The notes beneath the pieces are model-generated. The model saw only the letters and a list, made by a program, of their open reading frames with translations, was not told the origin of the DNA and searched no databases. From assembly GCA_020632665.1 (NCBI GenBank), contig JACKFC010000017.1:1-64000 (forward strand): a stretch of 64,000 nt of DNA. The letters run 5' to 3'. The translations under genes were made by a program, and so were the position numbers. Positions 1 to 9,386 of the stretch are shown here, one piece after another. How positions within the stretch are numbered: position 1 is the stretch's first letter; every line of letters starts with the position of its first letter. Source of the stretch: Deltaproteobacteria bacterium. Lineage in GTDB: Bacteria; Myxococcota_A; UBA9042.

Positions 1-2967
1 CGGCGGGTGAAGGAGAGCGGAGCGGTCTGCAATATCGCTGGCACCTGCGTCTCCGACGGCCTGGTCAATCCGAAGGCTGCCTGTGAGCGCTGTGATATCG
101 CCAAGAGCAAGAAAGCTTGGACGGCGCAGCTGGACGGCGCGGCCTGCGACGACGGCGCGCCCTGTACGCTCGGCGATGCCTGCGCGCAAGGCAGCTGCGT
201 GGCCGGCAAGGCCCGCGTCTGTGACGACAAGATCGCCTGCACCAAGGACTTCTGCGACAGCAAGAGCGGCGCCTGCGTCTTCGAGGTCATCGTCGGCTGT
301 GGCGATTACTGCGAGACCAACGCGCATTGTGACGACAAGAACCTGTGCACGACCGACACCTGCGTGAACACCAAGTGCTCGTGGCAGAACAATGCAGCGG
401 CCTGCGATGATGGGGACAATTGCACGTTCGGTGACGTCTGCTCCGCCGGAAAGTGCTCCGCCGGCACTTCGGTCTGGGTCGAGCTCTTCGCCGGCGCCGG
501 CGCTGGATCCGACGACGGCGCGCCGGACAAGGCGAAGTTCAACAACCCGACCGGCCTCGCGTTGCTGCCGGGTGGAGAGATCGTGGTCGCCGACCGCGGC
601 AACCATCGCTTGCGCAAGATCGGCACGGACGGGGTCACCACCACACTCTCCGGTAGCGTGGCCGGTTACCTCGACGGAGGTGCCACCAGCGCTCGCTTCA
701 ACCAGCCTTCCGACGTCGACGCACACAGCAACGGCGACCTCGCCATCGCCGACCTGTCGAACCATCGGATCCGCTTGCTGAGCGGCGGCAAGGTCAGCAC
801 GCTGGCCGGCTCGGCGGCCGGCTGGCTGGACGGTCCTGCGGGCCAAGCCCGCTTCAACAACCCGTACGGCGTCGCCTGGTCGCCCGGTGGGGCCGTCTAC
901 GTCGCTGATTACAGCAACAACCGGATCCGCCGCATCGACGTCGCTGCCGCTCAGGTCGTGACGGTCGCCGGTGACGGCGGCTCGGGCTGGATCGATGGGC
1001 AGGGCACTTCGGCGCGCCTCTCCGGTCCGATCGGCATCGATGTCGCCGGCGACGGCGCGATCTTCTTCGCCGACTACGGCACCAGCCGCGTCCGGCATAT
1101 CGCCGTCGGTGGCAAGGTGACCACGCTCGCCGGTGACGGCACGCACGGCTTCGCCGATGGCGTCGGCAACAAGGCCCGCTTCAATCGCCCGTGGGGCGTG
1201 CAGGCGCTACCGAACGGCGGTGTGCTCGTCGCTGACGCATCCAACCACCGGCTGCGTCAGGTCGCCGCCGACGGAACCGTGAGCGGCTTCGCCGGCAGCG
1301 GTATCGCCGGCTACGTGAACGGTGACGGCGTCGGCGCCCGGCTCTACAACCCGCGCGGCATCGTCGCCGCGCCATCGGGTCGCATCTACGTCGCGGATCT
1401 CTCGAACCACCGGATCCGTACGGCACAGGCGTCGGCGTCGTCCTGCACGATCGGCGGAAGCTGTTGGACTGCTGGTTGGCCGGCGGCCGACAACGGCTGC
1501 GTCGTTTGCGACGCGAGTGTCAGCAAGAGCCAGTTCACCGCGCTGAAGGACGGCGCCGCCTGCCACGACGGCAAGCTCTGCACGGCTCCCGACGCTTGCG
1601 CGGCGGGCAAGTGCGCGGGCTCCAACGTGGTCTGCGATGACAAGGACGCCTGCACCACCGACGCCTGTGATGCGACGACTGGCGCCTGCTCCTTCAAGAA
1701 GATCATTGGTTGCAAGGGCTACTGCGAGACCAACGCGCACTGCGACGACAAGAATCCGTGCACCACCGATACCTGTGCCAGCAACCTTTGCCAGAACGCC
1801 CCGAATACCGACATCTGCGACGACGGCAGCGCCTGCACCGTCGCCGAGCGCTGTGAGAATGGTTCGTGCACCGCCAAGACCGCGGACACGATCGTCAGCA
1901 CGCTCGCCGGCTCCGGGGCAGGCTGGGTCGACGCCAAGGGCACGCTCGCCAAGTTCAACCAGCCGGTCGGCTTGGCGCGGGACGCCACGGGCACGATCTG
2001 GGTCGCCGACTCGGTCAACCACCGCATCCGCGCGATGGCTGCCGACGGTACGGTCAGCACCATCGCTGGCTCCGGCAAGACCGGCTTCGTCGACGGCAAG
2101 GGCGACGCGGCGTGGTTCTACTACCCGACCGACCTGGACCTGATCACCGGCGGCGCGCTCGTCGCCGACCGCTACAACAACCGGATCCGCAAGGTCGCCG
2201 CCGATGGCACGGTGACGACGCTCGCGGGCGCCTCCGCCGCCGGTTCGACCGATGGTGGTGCGGGAACCGCGCTCTTCAACCAGCCCATCGGCGTCGCGAC
2301 CCTGGTTGGCATTGCCTTCGTGGCCGACTTCGGCAACCACCGGATCCGGCGCGTCATGCCGGATGGCACGACCTCGACACTCGCCGGCTCGGTGGCCGGC
2401 TTCGTCGACGGCAAGGGCACTGCGGCACGCTTCCAATACCCGATCGGCATCGCCGTGGACGGTGCCGGCGTGGTCTACGTGACCGAGTGGGACGGCCACC
2501 GTGTACGGCGCGTCGCTCCGGACGGCACCGTGACCACGATCGCCGGCACGACCGCGGGCTACACCGACGGTGAAGCGGCGAAGTCGCGCTTCAACCGACC
2601 CTGGGGCATCGACGTCGACGCGGCCGGCAGGCTCTTCGTCGCCGATCGCAACAACGCTCGCATCCGCATGATCGCGGGCGGTCTGACCACCACCGTCGCC
2701 GGCATCGGTGGCGGCTACGTCGACGGCAGCGTCGCCGTCGCGCGCTTCAACGCGCCGCAGGGCGTGTTGGCCCTGCCGAATGGCGAGCTGGCGATTGGCG
2801 ATACGATCAACCACCGCTTGCGTCACATCCGGGTGACGGCGTCGGCCTGCCAGATCGGCGGTGCGTGCTGGGCGAATGGCGCCGCGAATCCGGCCAAGCC
2901 GTGCGAAGTCTGCAACGGCAGCAAGACGCCCACCCAGTGGGACGCGAGCGGCTGCTCGAACAATTAG
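1..2967 (+). CDS. Secreted NHL-propeller / Cys-rich repeat protein, 5' end missing
   Basis: The frame is open from the first base, so the true start lies outside the window; GTG at 7 is only the first start codon visible. Seen: a Cys-rich block (about residues 1-155, repeated CDDG..CT..D.C units), six NHL-type modules (about 157-475, each with AG..DG, ARFN.P and VAD..NHRIR), a second Cys-rich block (480-620), six more NHL modules (625-945) and a short Cys-rich tail. Six modules each fits two six-bladed beta-propellers. The segment after each propeller starts C.I.G.C; the visible N-terminus starts the same way (CNIAGTC), so at least one more propeller probably lies upstream. Such proteins are usually exported and bind ligands or surfaces; no catalytic motif was seen. 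The function is unknown. Confidence 0.85.
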   Translation, partial: RRVKESGAVCNIAGTCVSDGLVNPKAACERCDIAKSKKAWTAQLDGAACDDGAPCTLGDACAQGSCVAGKARVCDDKIACTKDFCDSKSGACVFEVIVGCGDYCETNAHCDDKNLCTTDTCVNTKCSWQNNAAACDDGDNCTFGDVCSAGKCSAGTSVWVELFAGAGAGSDDGAPDKAKFNNPTGLALLPGGEIVVADRGNHRLRKIGTDGVTTTLSGSVAGYLDGGATSARFNQPSDVDAHSNGDLAIADLSNHRIRLLSGGKVSTLAGSAAGWLDGPAGQARFNNPYGVAWSPGGAVYVADYSNNRIRRIDVAAAQVVTVAGDGGSGWIDGQGTSARLSGPIGIDVAGDGAIFFADYGTSRVRHIAVGGKVTTLAGDGTHGFADGVGNKARFNRPWGVQALPNGGVLVADASNHRLRQVAADGTVSGFAGSGIAGYVNGDGVGARLYNPRGIVAAPSGRIYVADLSNHRIRTAQASASSCTIGGSCWTAGWPAADNGCVVCDASVSKSQFTALKDGAACHDGKLCTAPDACAAGKCAGSNVVCDDKDACTTDACDATTGACSFKKIIGCKGYCETNAHCDDKNPCTTDTCASNLCQNAPNTDICDDGSACTVAERCENGSCTAKTADTIVSTLAGSGAGWVDAKGTLAKFNQPVGLARDATGTIWVADSVNHRIRAMAADGTVSTIAGSGKTGFVDGKGDAAWFYYPTDLDLITGGALVADRYNNRIRKVAADGTVTTLAGASAAGSTDGGAGTALFNQPIGVATLVGIAFVADFGNHRIRRVMPDGTTSTLAGSVAGFVDGKGTAARFQYPIGIAVDGAGVVYVTEWDGHRVRRVAPDGTVTTIAGTTAGYTDGEAAKSRFNRPWGIDVDAAGRLFVADRNNARIRMIAGGLTTTVAGIGGGYVDGSVAVARFNAPQGVLALPNGELAIGDTINHRLRHIRVTASACQIGGACWANGAANPAKPCEVCNGSKTPTQWDASGCSNN

Positions 2968-2975
2968 AGACGCGA

Positions 2976-3003
2976 CCAGCAAATGCGGTTTCGCATTTTC
3001 TGG
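2976..3003 (+). terminator. Hairpin terminator after the NHL gene
   Basis: CCAG (2976-2979) plus AAATGCG (2981-2987) pair with CGCATTT (2992-2998) plus CTGG (3000-3003). There is one C/T mismatch and a GTTT loop. It starts 9 bases after the stop codon, as expected for a factor-independent terminator, but the T run is short. Confidence 0.55.
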
Positions 3004-3023
3004 CCGAGTCTCTCTTCTGTTCT

Positions 3024-3122
3024 CTGGGGGGCTAGGCGCCCCCAGGTCGCGAGAAGCGTGGTTCTCGCGAACCTTCCCCCTCCACGAGCCGCGTCAACAA
3101 GTCGCCCGCGGCGACTTGTTGA
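3024..3122. repeat. Three successive perfect inverted repeats
   Basis: CTGGGGG/CCCCCAG (3024-3030 with 3039-3045), TCGCGAGAA/TTCTCGCGA (3047-3055 with 3062-3070) and a 13-bp perfect stem TCAACAAGTCGCC/GGCGACTTGTTGA (3094-3106 with 3110-3122, three-base loop). They fill the gap between convergent genes. They may be bidirectional terminators or repetitive palindromic elements; no second copy was noticed in this window. Confidence 0.5.
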
Positions 3123-3140
3123 TCGCGTCTGTAGCCAGGT

Positions 3141-3173
3141 CGCGCCCCCCGCCAAATAGCCGGCGGGGGCGCG
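3141..3173 (-). terminator. GC-rich hairpin after kbl
   Basis: CGCGCCCCCCGCC (3141-3153) pairs with GGCGGGGGCGCG (3162-3173) with one bulged C and an 8-base loop. It lies 10 bases past the kbl stop on the minus strand. There is no clear T run. Confidence 0.4.
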
Positions 3174-3183
3174 CGGCGGCGGC

Positions 3184-4374
<1,191 letters not shown>

Positions 4375-4396
4375 CGCTCCACCTCGCCCTGCGACG

Positions 4397-4747
4397 TCAG
4401 TCTTGGGTTGGACCGCGCTTGATCCAGGCGATCAGGCTGGCGACCTGCGCGTCGTCCAGCTTGTCCGCGAAGCCCGGCATCGGGCCGTCGCCGCCCAGGA
4501 TGACGCGGGCGATCTTCTCTTTGCTCATGCCGCGCACATGGTCGCTGGTCAGATCCGGCGAGCCCTTCTTGCCGCGTCCCTCGGGGCCGTGGCAGCCGGC
4601 GCAGTTCGCCGCGAAGACCGGCGCCGCGGCGTCTGCATCACCGTCGACCGTCGCGAGTTGGCTGGCGCGGGCGGCCTGGCCACCGCCGCAGCCGGCGGCC
4701 AGCGCGAACGCGCCAAGGATCAGGGCCATGGTCCATCGCATCTTCAT
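4397..4747 (-). CDS. Lipoprotein class I cytochrome c
   Basis: A small mono-haem electron carrier of 116 residues. Residues 1-20 form a lipoprotein signal with lipobox LAAGC (acylated Cys20), so it should be tethered to a membrane and face the periplasm. The haem motif C-A-G-C-H is at residues 49-53, and Met90 in a GPMPGF segment is the likely sixth ligand, as in cytochrome-CBB3/c-type domains. AAGGAG lies five bases before the ATG and overlaps the stop region of the upstream repeat gene, which suggests translational coupling. Its redox partner cannot be named from the context. A cytochrome c maturation gene (ccmE) is in the window but far away. Confidence 0.9.
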   Translation of the reverse strand: MKMRWTMALILGAFALAAGCGGGQAARASQLATVDGDADAAAPVFAANCAGCHGPEGRGKKGSPDLTSDHVRGMSKEKIARVILGGDGPMPGFADKLDDAQVASLIAWIKRGPTQD

Positions 4748-4757
4748 CTCGTCTCCT

Positions 4758-5852
4758 TCAGGCTGCGTCGCCCTGCTGGGCGCGCACGATCTCGTCGTGT
4801 TCGGTCTCCATCATGTGGAGCAAATCGTAGGTCATCTCCAGGTTGCGCTCGTTGTCGACCAGGTCGTGGACCCGGGCGAGACCTTCCATTTGGCGAGTGA
4901 GGTCCCACAGCCGGTCGCAGAGCGCGACCAAGAGGTCGACGTCGCGATCGGTGCGGCTCTGGCCGGCGAAGCGTTCGTTGTAGAGCTGCAGCACGACGTC
5001 GGCGGCCGCGCCGAGCTCTTGCACCATCCGCGAGAGCGGCGTCTCGCTGCGCACCTTGCGGACGGCCTCGATCTCTTCGCGCCACTGGCCGAGTCGGTCA
5101 CGGACGATCTCGCGGTTCTGCCGGTTGTGCTGGCCGTGGAATCCCTGCTGCTCCAGGCCTTCCATCCGCGCCAAGATCGTCTCGAGCGTGCTGATCATGC
5201 GCTCCAGGAGCTCGGGGCGTCGGCTGACCCGCGGTTGACCGGCGAAGTGGAGGCGGTAGAGCTCGAACTGGTCGTTCGCGAGCTGGGCGTAGATCCCTTC
5301 CGCCTCTTCGGGAGCGTGGGCGTCTCGGGCGCCCTTGATCTCCTTCTGCTCGCCTTCGAAGAGGCCGAGATATTGGTCGACCACGCCGATATCGTTGCGT
5401 AGCTGGTCGCTGCTCCAGCCACTCGCGAGCGTCGCCATCTCGGCGCGGATGCCGCGCAGGTCGCGCACCATCTCGGCCAGCAGCGCAAGATCGCGCGTGC
5501 TGCGCGAGCGCCCGGCGAAATGCCGCCGATAGCGATGGAAGAGGTGGTTGGCGCGCTGGCCGAGCCAGGAAGCCTCGACACCTTTGTCGCCGGCTTCACT
5601 CCTGGCCTGAACGATCGAGCGCTGCTCGCCGTGGTAGAGGTTGACCCGCTCTTCGGCCAGCGCCTGGGCTTGGCGCACTTCGTCGTTGGCGCTGAGCCCG
5701 GCGAGCTCCTGCCGAACCGCGCGCGCCGACTCGAGCATCGCGCGCATCATCTCCGGGTTGCGGGTGACCCGCGGCTGCCCGGCAAAGTGCAGCTGGTATT
5801 GTTGGTGCAGACCGTCGAGGCGGTCCTTGAGCTCGGCAAAGAGGCTCGCCAT
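4758..5852 (-). CDS. Unknown protein of four ~90-residue FAG(Q)xR repeats
   Basis: The family is not recognised. The 364 residues contain four tandem repeats, each centred on a Y-x-x-x-F-A-G-x-x-R-x-x-R motif with FAG at residues 23-25, 112-114, 203-205 and 295-297 (periods 89, 91, 92). After each motif comes a charged helical stretch rich in Leu, Glu and Arg, often ending with E-x-E/GEQ. There are no signal peptide, membrane segment or cysteines, so it is probably a cytosolic all-helical repeat protein. The start at 5852 has AAGGAG 7 bases upstream; the open frame extends further up but without a comparable site. It is first in a likely operon with the cytochrome c lipoprotein and kbl. Confidence 0.8.
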   Translation of the reverse strand: MASLFAELKDRLDGLHQQYQLHFAGQPRVTRNPEMMRAMLESARAVRQELAGLSANDEVRQAQALAEERVNLYHGEQRSIVQARSEAGDKGVEASWLGQRANHLFHRYRRHFAGRSRSTRDLALLAEMVRDLRGIRAEMATLASGWSSDQLRNDIGVVDQYLGLFEGEQKEIKGARDAHAPEEAEGIYAQLANDQFELYRLHFAGQPRVSRRPELLERMISTLETILARMEGLEQQGFHGQHNRQNREIVRDRLGQWREEIEAVRKVRSETPLSRMVQELGAAADVVLQLYNERFAGQSRTDRDVDLLVALCDRLWDLTRQMEGLARVHDLVDNERNLEMTYDLLHMMETEHDEIVRAQQGDAA

Positions 5853-5939
5853 ATCGTCACTCCTTCGCGGCCGCTGCAGCGACCGGGCCGGGAGCGTAGC
5901 TGCGTGGCCGGAGGGCTGCAATCGTGGCCCTGAAACGCA

Positions 5940-5970
5940 GCGGGGGCGGATCCGTCGGATCCGCCCCCGC
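5940..5970 (-). terminator. Strong GC hairpin after ompA-like gene
   Basis: A perfect 14-bp stem (5940-5953 with 5957-5970, starting GCGGGGGCGG) has a GTC loop. It lies 26 bases beyond the stop of the ompA-like gene on the minus strand and upstream of the repeat-protein gene, so it probably separates the two transcripts. The T run is weak. Confidence 0.65.
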
Positions 5971-5995
5971 GCGACGATTGCTGAAGAGGGAGCCG

Positions 5996-7564
5996 CTACT
6001 GCTGGACTTCCTTCTTCTCCTTGATGGTCACGGTGTCGGTCGCCTCGACCTTCTTGCCGTTGAGCTCCGCGATCTTGAACTGCACGCGGCGGTTCTCTTC
6101 GCGGCAAGCGGCGATCGCGCGCTTGTTCTTCTTCTCGAGCTTCTTGGTCTTCATCAGCTCGGGGAGATCCGTGCACGACGGCACCGACTCACCGAAGCCC
6201 TTGGACTCGAGTCGGCTCGCGGCCACGCCCTTCTCGATGAGGTAGGTCTTGACCGACTGCGCACGTCCCTCGGAGAGCTGCAGGTTGGCCTCGTCCTTGC
6301 CCACGTCGTCGGTGTGACCCTCGATCAGGATCTTGGTGATCATCGGCTGCTTGTTGAGCACCAGCGCGACGGTGTCGAGCAGGGCGAAGCTGTCCGACTT
6401 GATGTCGGTCTTGCCGGTCTCGAAGTTGACCTTCTGCAGGATCTTGACCTCGGTCTCGGTGATCACGACCAGCGACTTCTTGTCCGGGCAGCCGTCCTCG
6501 TCGTCGACACCGTTGAAGGTCTCCGGCTTGTCCGGGCATTTGTCGGCCTTGTCCGGGATGCCGTCCTTGTCACGGTCCTGCACCGGGCAGCCTTGCTCTT
6601 CCTTGACGCCGGCCTGGGTCGGGCATTTGTCGTCGACGTCCGGGATGCCGTCGCTGTCGTTGTCCGGATCCGGGCAGCCGTCGTCGTCCTGGTACTCGTC
6701 TTTGTCCTCGGCCTTGTCCGGGCATTTGTCCTTGCTGTCGACGATGCCGTCGCCGTCGTTGTCGTTGTCCGGGCAGCCGTCGGTGTCCTCGAAGCCGTCC
6801 TTGTCCTCGGCCTCGTTCGGGCATTTGTCGTCGGCGTCCAGGATGCCGTCGCCGTCGTTGTCGGGATCGGGGCAGCCGTCGCTGTCCTCGAAACCGTCCT
6901 TGTCCTCGGCTTGCTCGATGCACTTGTCGTCGCGATCGATGATGCCGTCCATATCGGTGTCGGCGGGCGTGCCCTCGAACCACCAGGACGCGCCGATCAT
7001 GAACTCGAAGTCATTGGCGGTCAGGTCGTCGCGGCCGGCGATGTTGATGTAGCGGAAGTCCGCACGAATCAGGAGGTTGTCCAGAACGTGGTACTTCGCG
7101 CCGATGCCGAGGTGCCACTCGAAGTCGGTGTCGGTCTCGGCAGAATCCTTTGGATCGTTGGCGGTATTGTCCTTCGCGTCGAGCAGCGACTCGCCGCCGG
7201 CGCCGATCAGGACGAACGGGCGCAGCCGGTGGTGCATCAGCCCGAAGTGCGCCAGCGCGTTGGCTCGCCAACCCACCATCGTCGCCGGGTCGCCGCCACG
7301 AATATAGGTCGACGGGGCGTACTTCAGCTCACCTTCGAGGCCGAGCAGGTTGTTCAGGTTGATCCCGAGCCGCCCGCCGAACAGCAGGCCGCTGTCCGGG
7401 ATATTGTCCTTGTAGAACGCGTTGCCGAGCTCGGAATCCTCCGAGATCACGTTGTAGCCGACGAAGACGCCCGCTTCGATCGAGCCCTTGTGCTCCAACG
7501 GGGTCGCACCCGTGAGCATCATCCAGGCCCCAATGACAAGGGGTAGGATCCTGAGATTCTTCAT
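5996..7564 (-). CDS. OmpA-family outer membrane protein with thrombospondin type-3 repeats
   Basis: A 522-residue protein that links the outer membrane to peptidoglycan. A signal peptide (about 1-20) leads into a small beta-barrel domain (about 25-196). A calcium-binding linker follows (about 200-362) with repeated D.D.DG..D..D.CP units of thrombospondin type 3. The C-terminal OmpA domain (about 365-500) has the peptidoglycan-binding GHTDD (416-420) and NRRVQF (491-496) motifs. The C-terminus is a charged tail rich in Lys and Glu. The start at 7564 has GGAG 8 bases upstream. It is followed by a strong hairpin and is divergent from the Na/phosphate symporter gene, so 7565-7721 must hold promoters for both directions. 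Confidence 0.93.
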   Translation of the reverse strand: MKNLRILPLVIGAWMMLTGATPLEHKGSIEAGVFVGYNVISEDSELGNAFYKDNIPDSGLLFGGRLGINLNNLLGLEGELKYAPSTYIRGGDPATMVGWRANALAHFGLMHHRLRPFVLIGAGGESLLDAKDNTANDPKDSAETDTDFEWHLGIGAKYHVLDNLLIRADFRYINIAGRDDLTANDFEFMIGASWWFEGTPADTDMDGIIDRDDKCIEQAEDKDGFEDSDGCPDPDNDGDGILDADDKCPNEAEDKDGFEDTDGCPDNDNDGDGIVDSKDKCPDKAEDKDEYQDDDGCPDPDNDSDGIPDVDDKCPTQAGVKEEQGCPVQDRDKDGIPDKADKCPDKPETFNGVDDEDGCPDKKSLVVITETEVKILQKVNFETGKTDIKSDSFALLDTVALVLNKQPMITKILIEGHTDDVGKDEANLQLSEGRAQSVKTYLIEKGVAASRLESKGFGESVPSCTDLPELMKTKKLEKKNKRAIAACREENRRVQFKIAELNGKKVEATDTVTIKEKKEVQQ

Positions 7565-7721
7565 GAACACAACTCCACAAGGAGGCGCGCGGTGGCGCCG
7601 ATCGAGGGGCGGGACCGCCGGCTTTCGAGCGCAGCGGCCCCATTCGGGCGCCGAGATGGTATGCATGCGGCCTAGCTTTAGCAAGTGTTCGCGCCCGCTC
7701 TTCGGGCGATTCGAGGCACGC

Positions 7722-9380
7722 ATGGGATGGCAACAGGTCGTGACGGTCCTCGGGGGGCTCGGGCTCTTCTTGCTCGGAATGGGCCTGATGACCGAAGGGC
7801 TCACGGCGGTCAGCGGCGATGCCTTGCGTCGCGCGATGCGAGGCCTGACCGGCAGTCGGATGCGAGCATTCGGGCTCGGCGCGGCCACGACCGCATTGGT
7901 CCAATCGTCGAGCGCGACGACGCTGGTCGCGATCGGCTTCGTCGGCGCCGGCCTGCTCGACTTGCCTGCGGCCCTGGCGGTCGTCCTCGGGGCCAACGTC
8001 GGCACGACCTCGACGGCGTGGATCGTCTCCACCATCGGCCTGAAGGTGAAAGCGAGCGCCTTCGCGTTGCCGTTGATCGCTTTCGGCGCGGGCTGGCGCC
8101 TGTTCCGCCCTGGTCGGCGCGCCGTCTTCGGCCATGCGCTCGCCGGCTTCGGCCTGGTCTTCCTCGGGATCGGCACGATGCAGGAGGGCATGGCGGCTGT
8201 GCCGCTGGGGACCGACGTGGCCGGCACTGCCTCGGGGATCGGCGGTCGGGCCACGCTGGTGCTGATCGGCACCTTGATGACCGTCGTCGCGCAATCCTCC
8301 TCGGCGGCCGTGGCGATCACCATCACTGCGGTCGCGAGCGGCTCGATCGACTTGGGCGCCGCCGCTGCGTTGGTCATCGGGCAGAACGTCGGCACCACCG
8401 TGACGGCGCTGATCGGCGCGATCGGCGGCGGTCTGGCGGTGCGTCGTGCGGCGCTCGGCCACGTCCTCTTCAACGTCATCGCCGGGGCCATCGCTTTCGC
8501 CTTCCTCGGGCCCGCCGTCGACGCCGTGGACGCGCTGGCGTCGCGCTGGCTGGCTCGGGACCCGGCGGTGGAGTTGGCGCTCTTTCACAGTGCCTTCAAT
8601 ATCGTCGGCGTCGCCTTGGTCTTGCCTGCCCTCGGGCCCTTCGCCCGTCTGATCGAGCGCCTGATCCCCGCGCCGAGCACGGGTCGCCATCGACTGGAGT
8701 TGACCGCGGCGACGCGCTCGCTGCCGACCGTGGCCTTGGAGATGGCCCGCCACGAGCTGGTCGCGACCCTCGCCGCCGCCACCGAGCTGGCTTCGTCGCG
8801 GCTCGACACCGTCAGCGGCGCCAAGGTGGGCCACAGGAGCGAGTCCGAAGCCCGGGCCGTCGGCGAGATCGCCGAGCGGGCACACGAAGCGGCGCAATTC
8901 CTCGCGGCGTTGGCCCGAACCGCGCCGCAGGGCGGCCGTCGCGGCGAGATCGTGCCTCTGATGCACGCCGTCGATCACCTGCTCCGCCTCGCCGAAGCGC
9001 TGACCGAGGCAGGGCACGACGCTGTCGTCGGCGAGAGCGCAACCTTGCGTGCGATGGCACACACGGCCGCGCCAGAGCTCTCGGCCGCGTCGGTCAAGCT
9101 GCAGCAGGCACACGCGGCGGGCGTCGTAGCGGAGGTCAGTGGCGGCCTTGCGGCAGCATCGCGGCAACTCGCCGAGGCCCGCAAGGTCGACCGCCAACGC
9201 GTCCTCGAAGAGGTGGCGCTCGGCGAGCGACCGGCCGAGGCTGCGGACGCCCGCCTCGCCGCGGCGCGCCTGATCGACCGCCTCGGCTACCACAGCTGGC
9301 GCGCCGCAGACGCGCTCCGCGAGAGCGCCGTCGAGGCAGGACCGCGGCCCGAATCCGCCGGTGAGGACCCCAGCCGCTGA
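7722..9380 (+). CDS. Na/Pi cotransporter family protein with PhoU-like C-terminus
   Basis: An inner membrane sodium-dependent phosphate (or anion) symporter of the NptA/YjbB type. Two inverted halves each carry the signature QSSS (residues 61-64 and 191-194) followed by an NVGTT segment, among about eight hydrophobic segments. From about residue 340 to 552 the protein is a soluble helical region resembling the PhoU domain found in bacterial members. The start at 7722 is chosen because GAGG lies 5 bases before it and the first transmembrane helix begins at once; earlier in-frame starts add an unlikely basic leader. It ends 6 bases before the convergent barrel gene. Confidence 0.9.
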   Translation: MGWQQVVTVLGGLGLFLLGMGLMTEGLTAVSGDALRRAMRGLTGSRMRAFGLGAATTALVQSSSATTLVAIGFVGAGLLDLPAALAVVLGANVGTTSTAWIVSTIGLKVKASAFALPLIAFGAGWRLFRPGRRAVFGHALAGFGLVFLGIGTMQEGMAAVPLGTDVAGTASGIGGRATLVLIGTLMTVVAQSSSAAVAITITAVASGSIDLGAAAALVIGQNVGTTVTALIGAIGGGLAVRRAALGHVLFNVIAGAIAFAFLGPAVDAVDALASRWLARDPAVELALFHSAFNIVGVALVLPALGPFARLIERLIPAPSTGRHRLELTAATRSLPTVALEMARHELVATLAAATELASSRLDTVSGAKVGHRSESEARAVGEIAERAHEAAQFLAALARTAPQGGRRGEIVPLMHAVDHLLRLAEALTEAGHDAVVGESATLRAMAHTAAPELSAASVKLQQAHAAGVVAEVSGGLAAASRQLAEARKVDRQRVLEEVALGERPAEAADARLAAARLIDRLGYHSWRAADALRESAVEAGPRPESAGEDPSR

Positions 9381-9386
9381 GCGCTG

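Noticed and set aside
5924..7546. A 540-codon plus-strand frame opposite ompA
   Set aside because: The minus frame has a signal peptide, TSP3 repeats and OmpA motifs; the plus frame is Val/Leu/Asp low-complexity.
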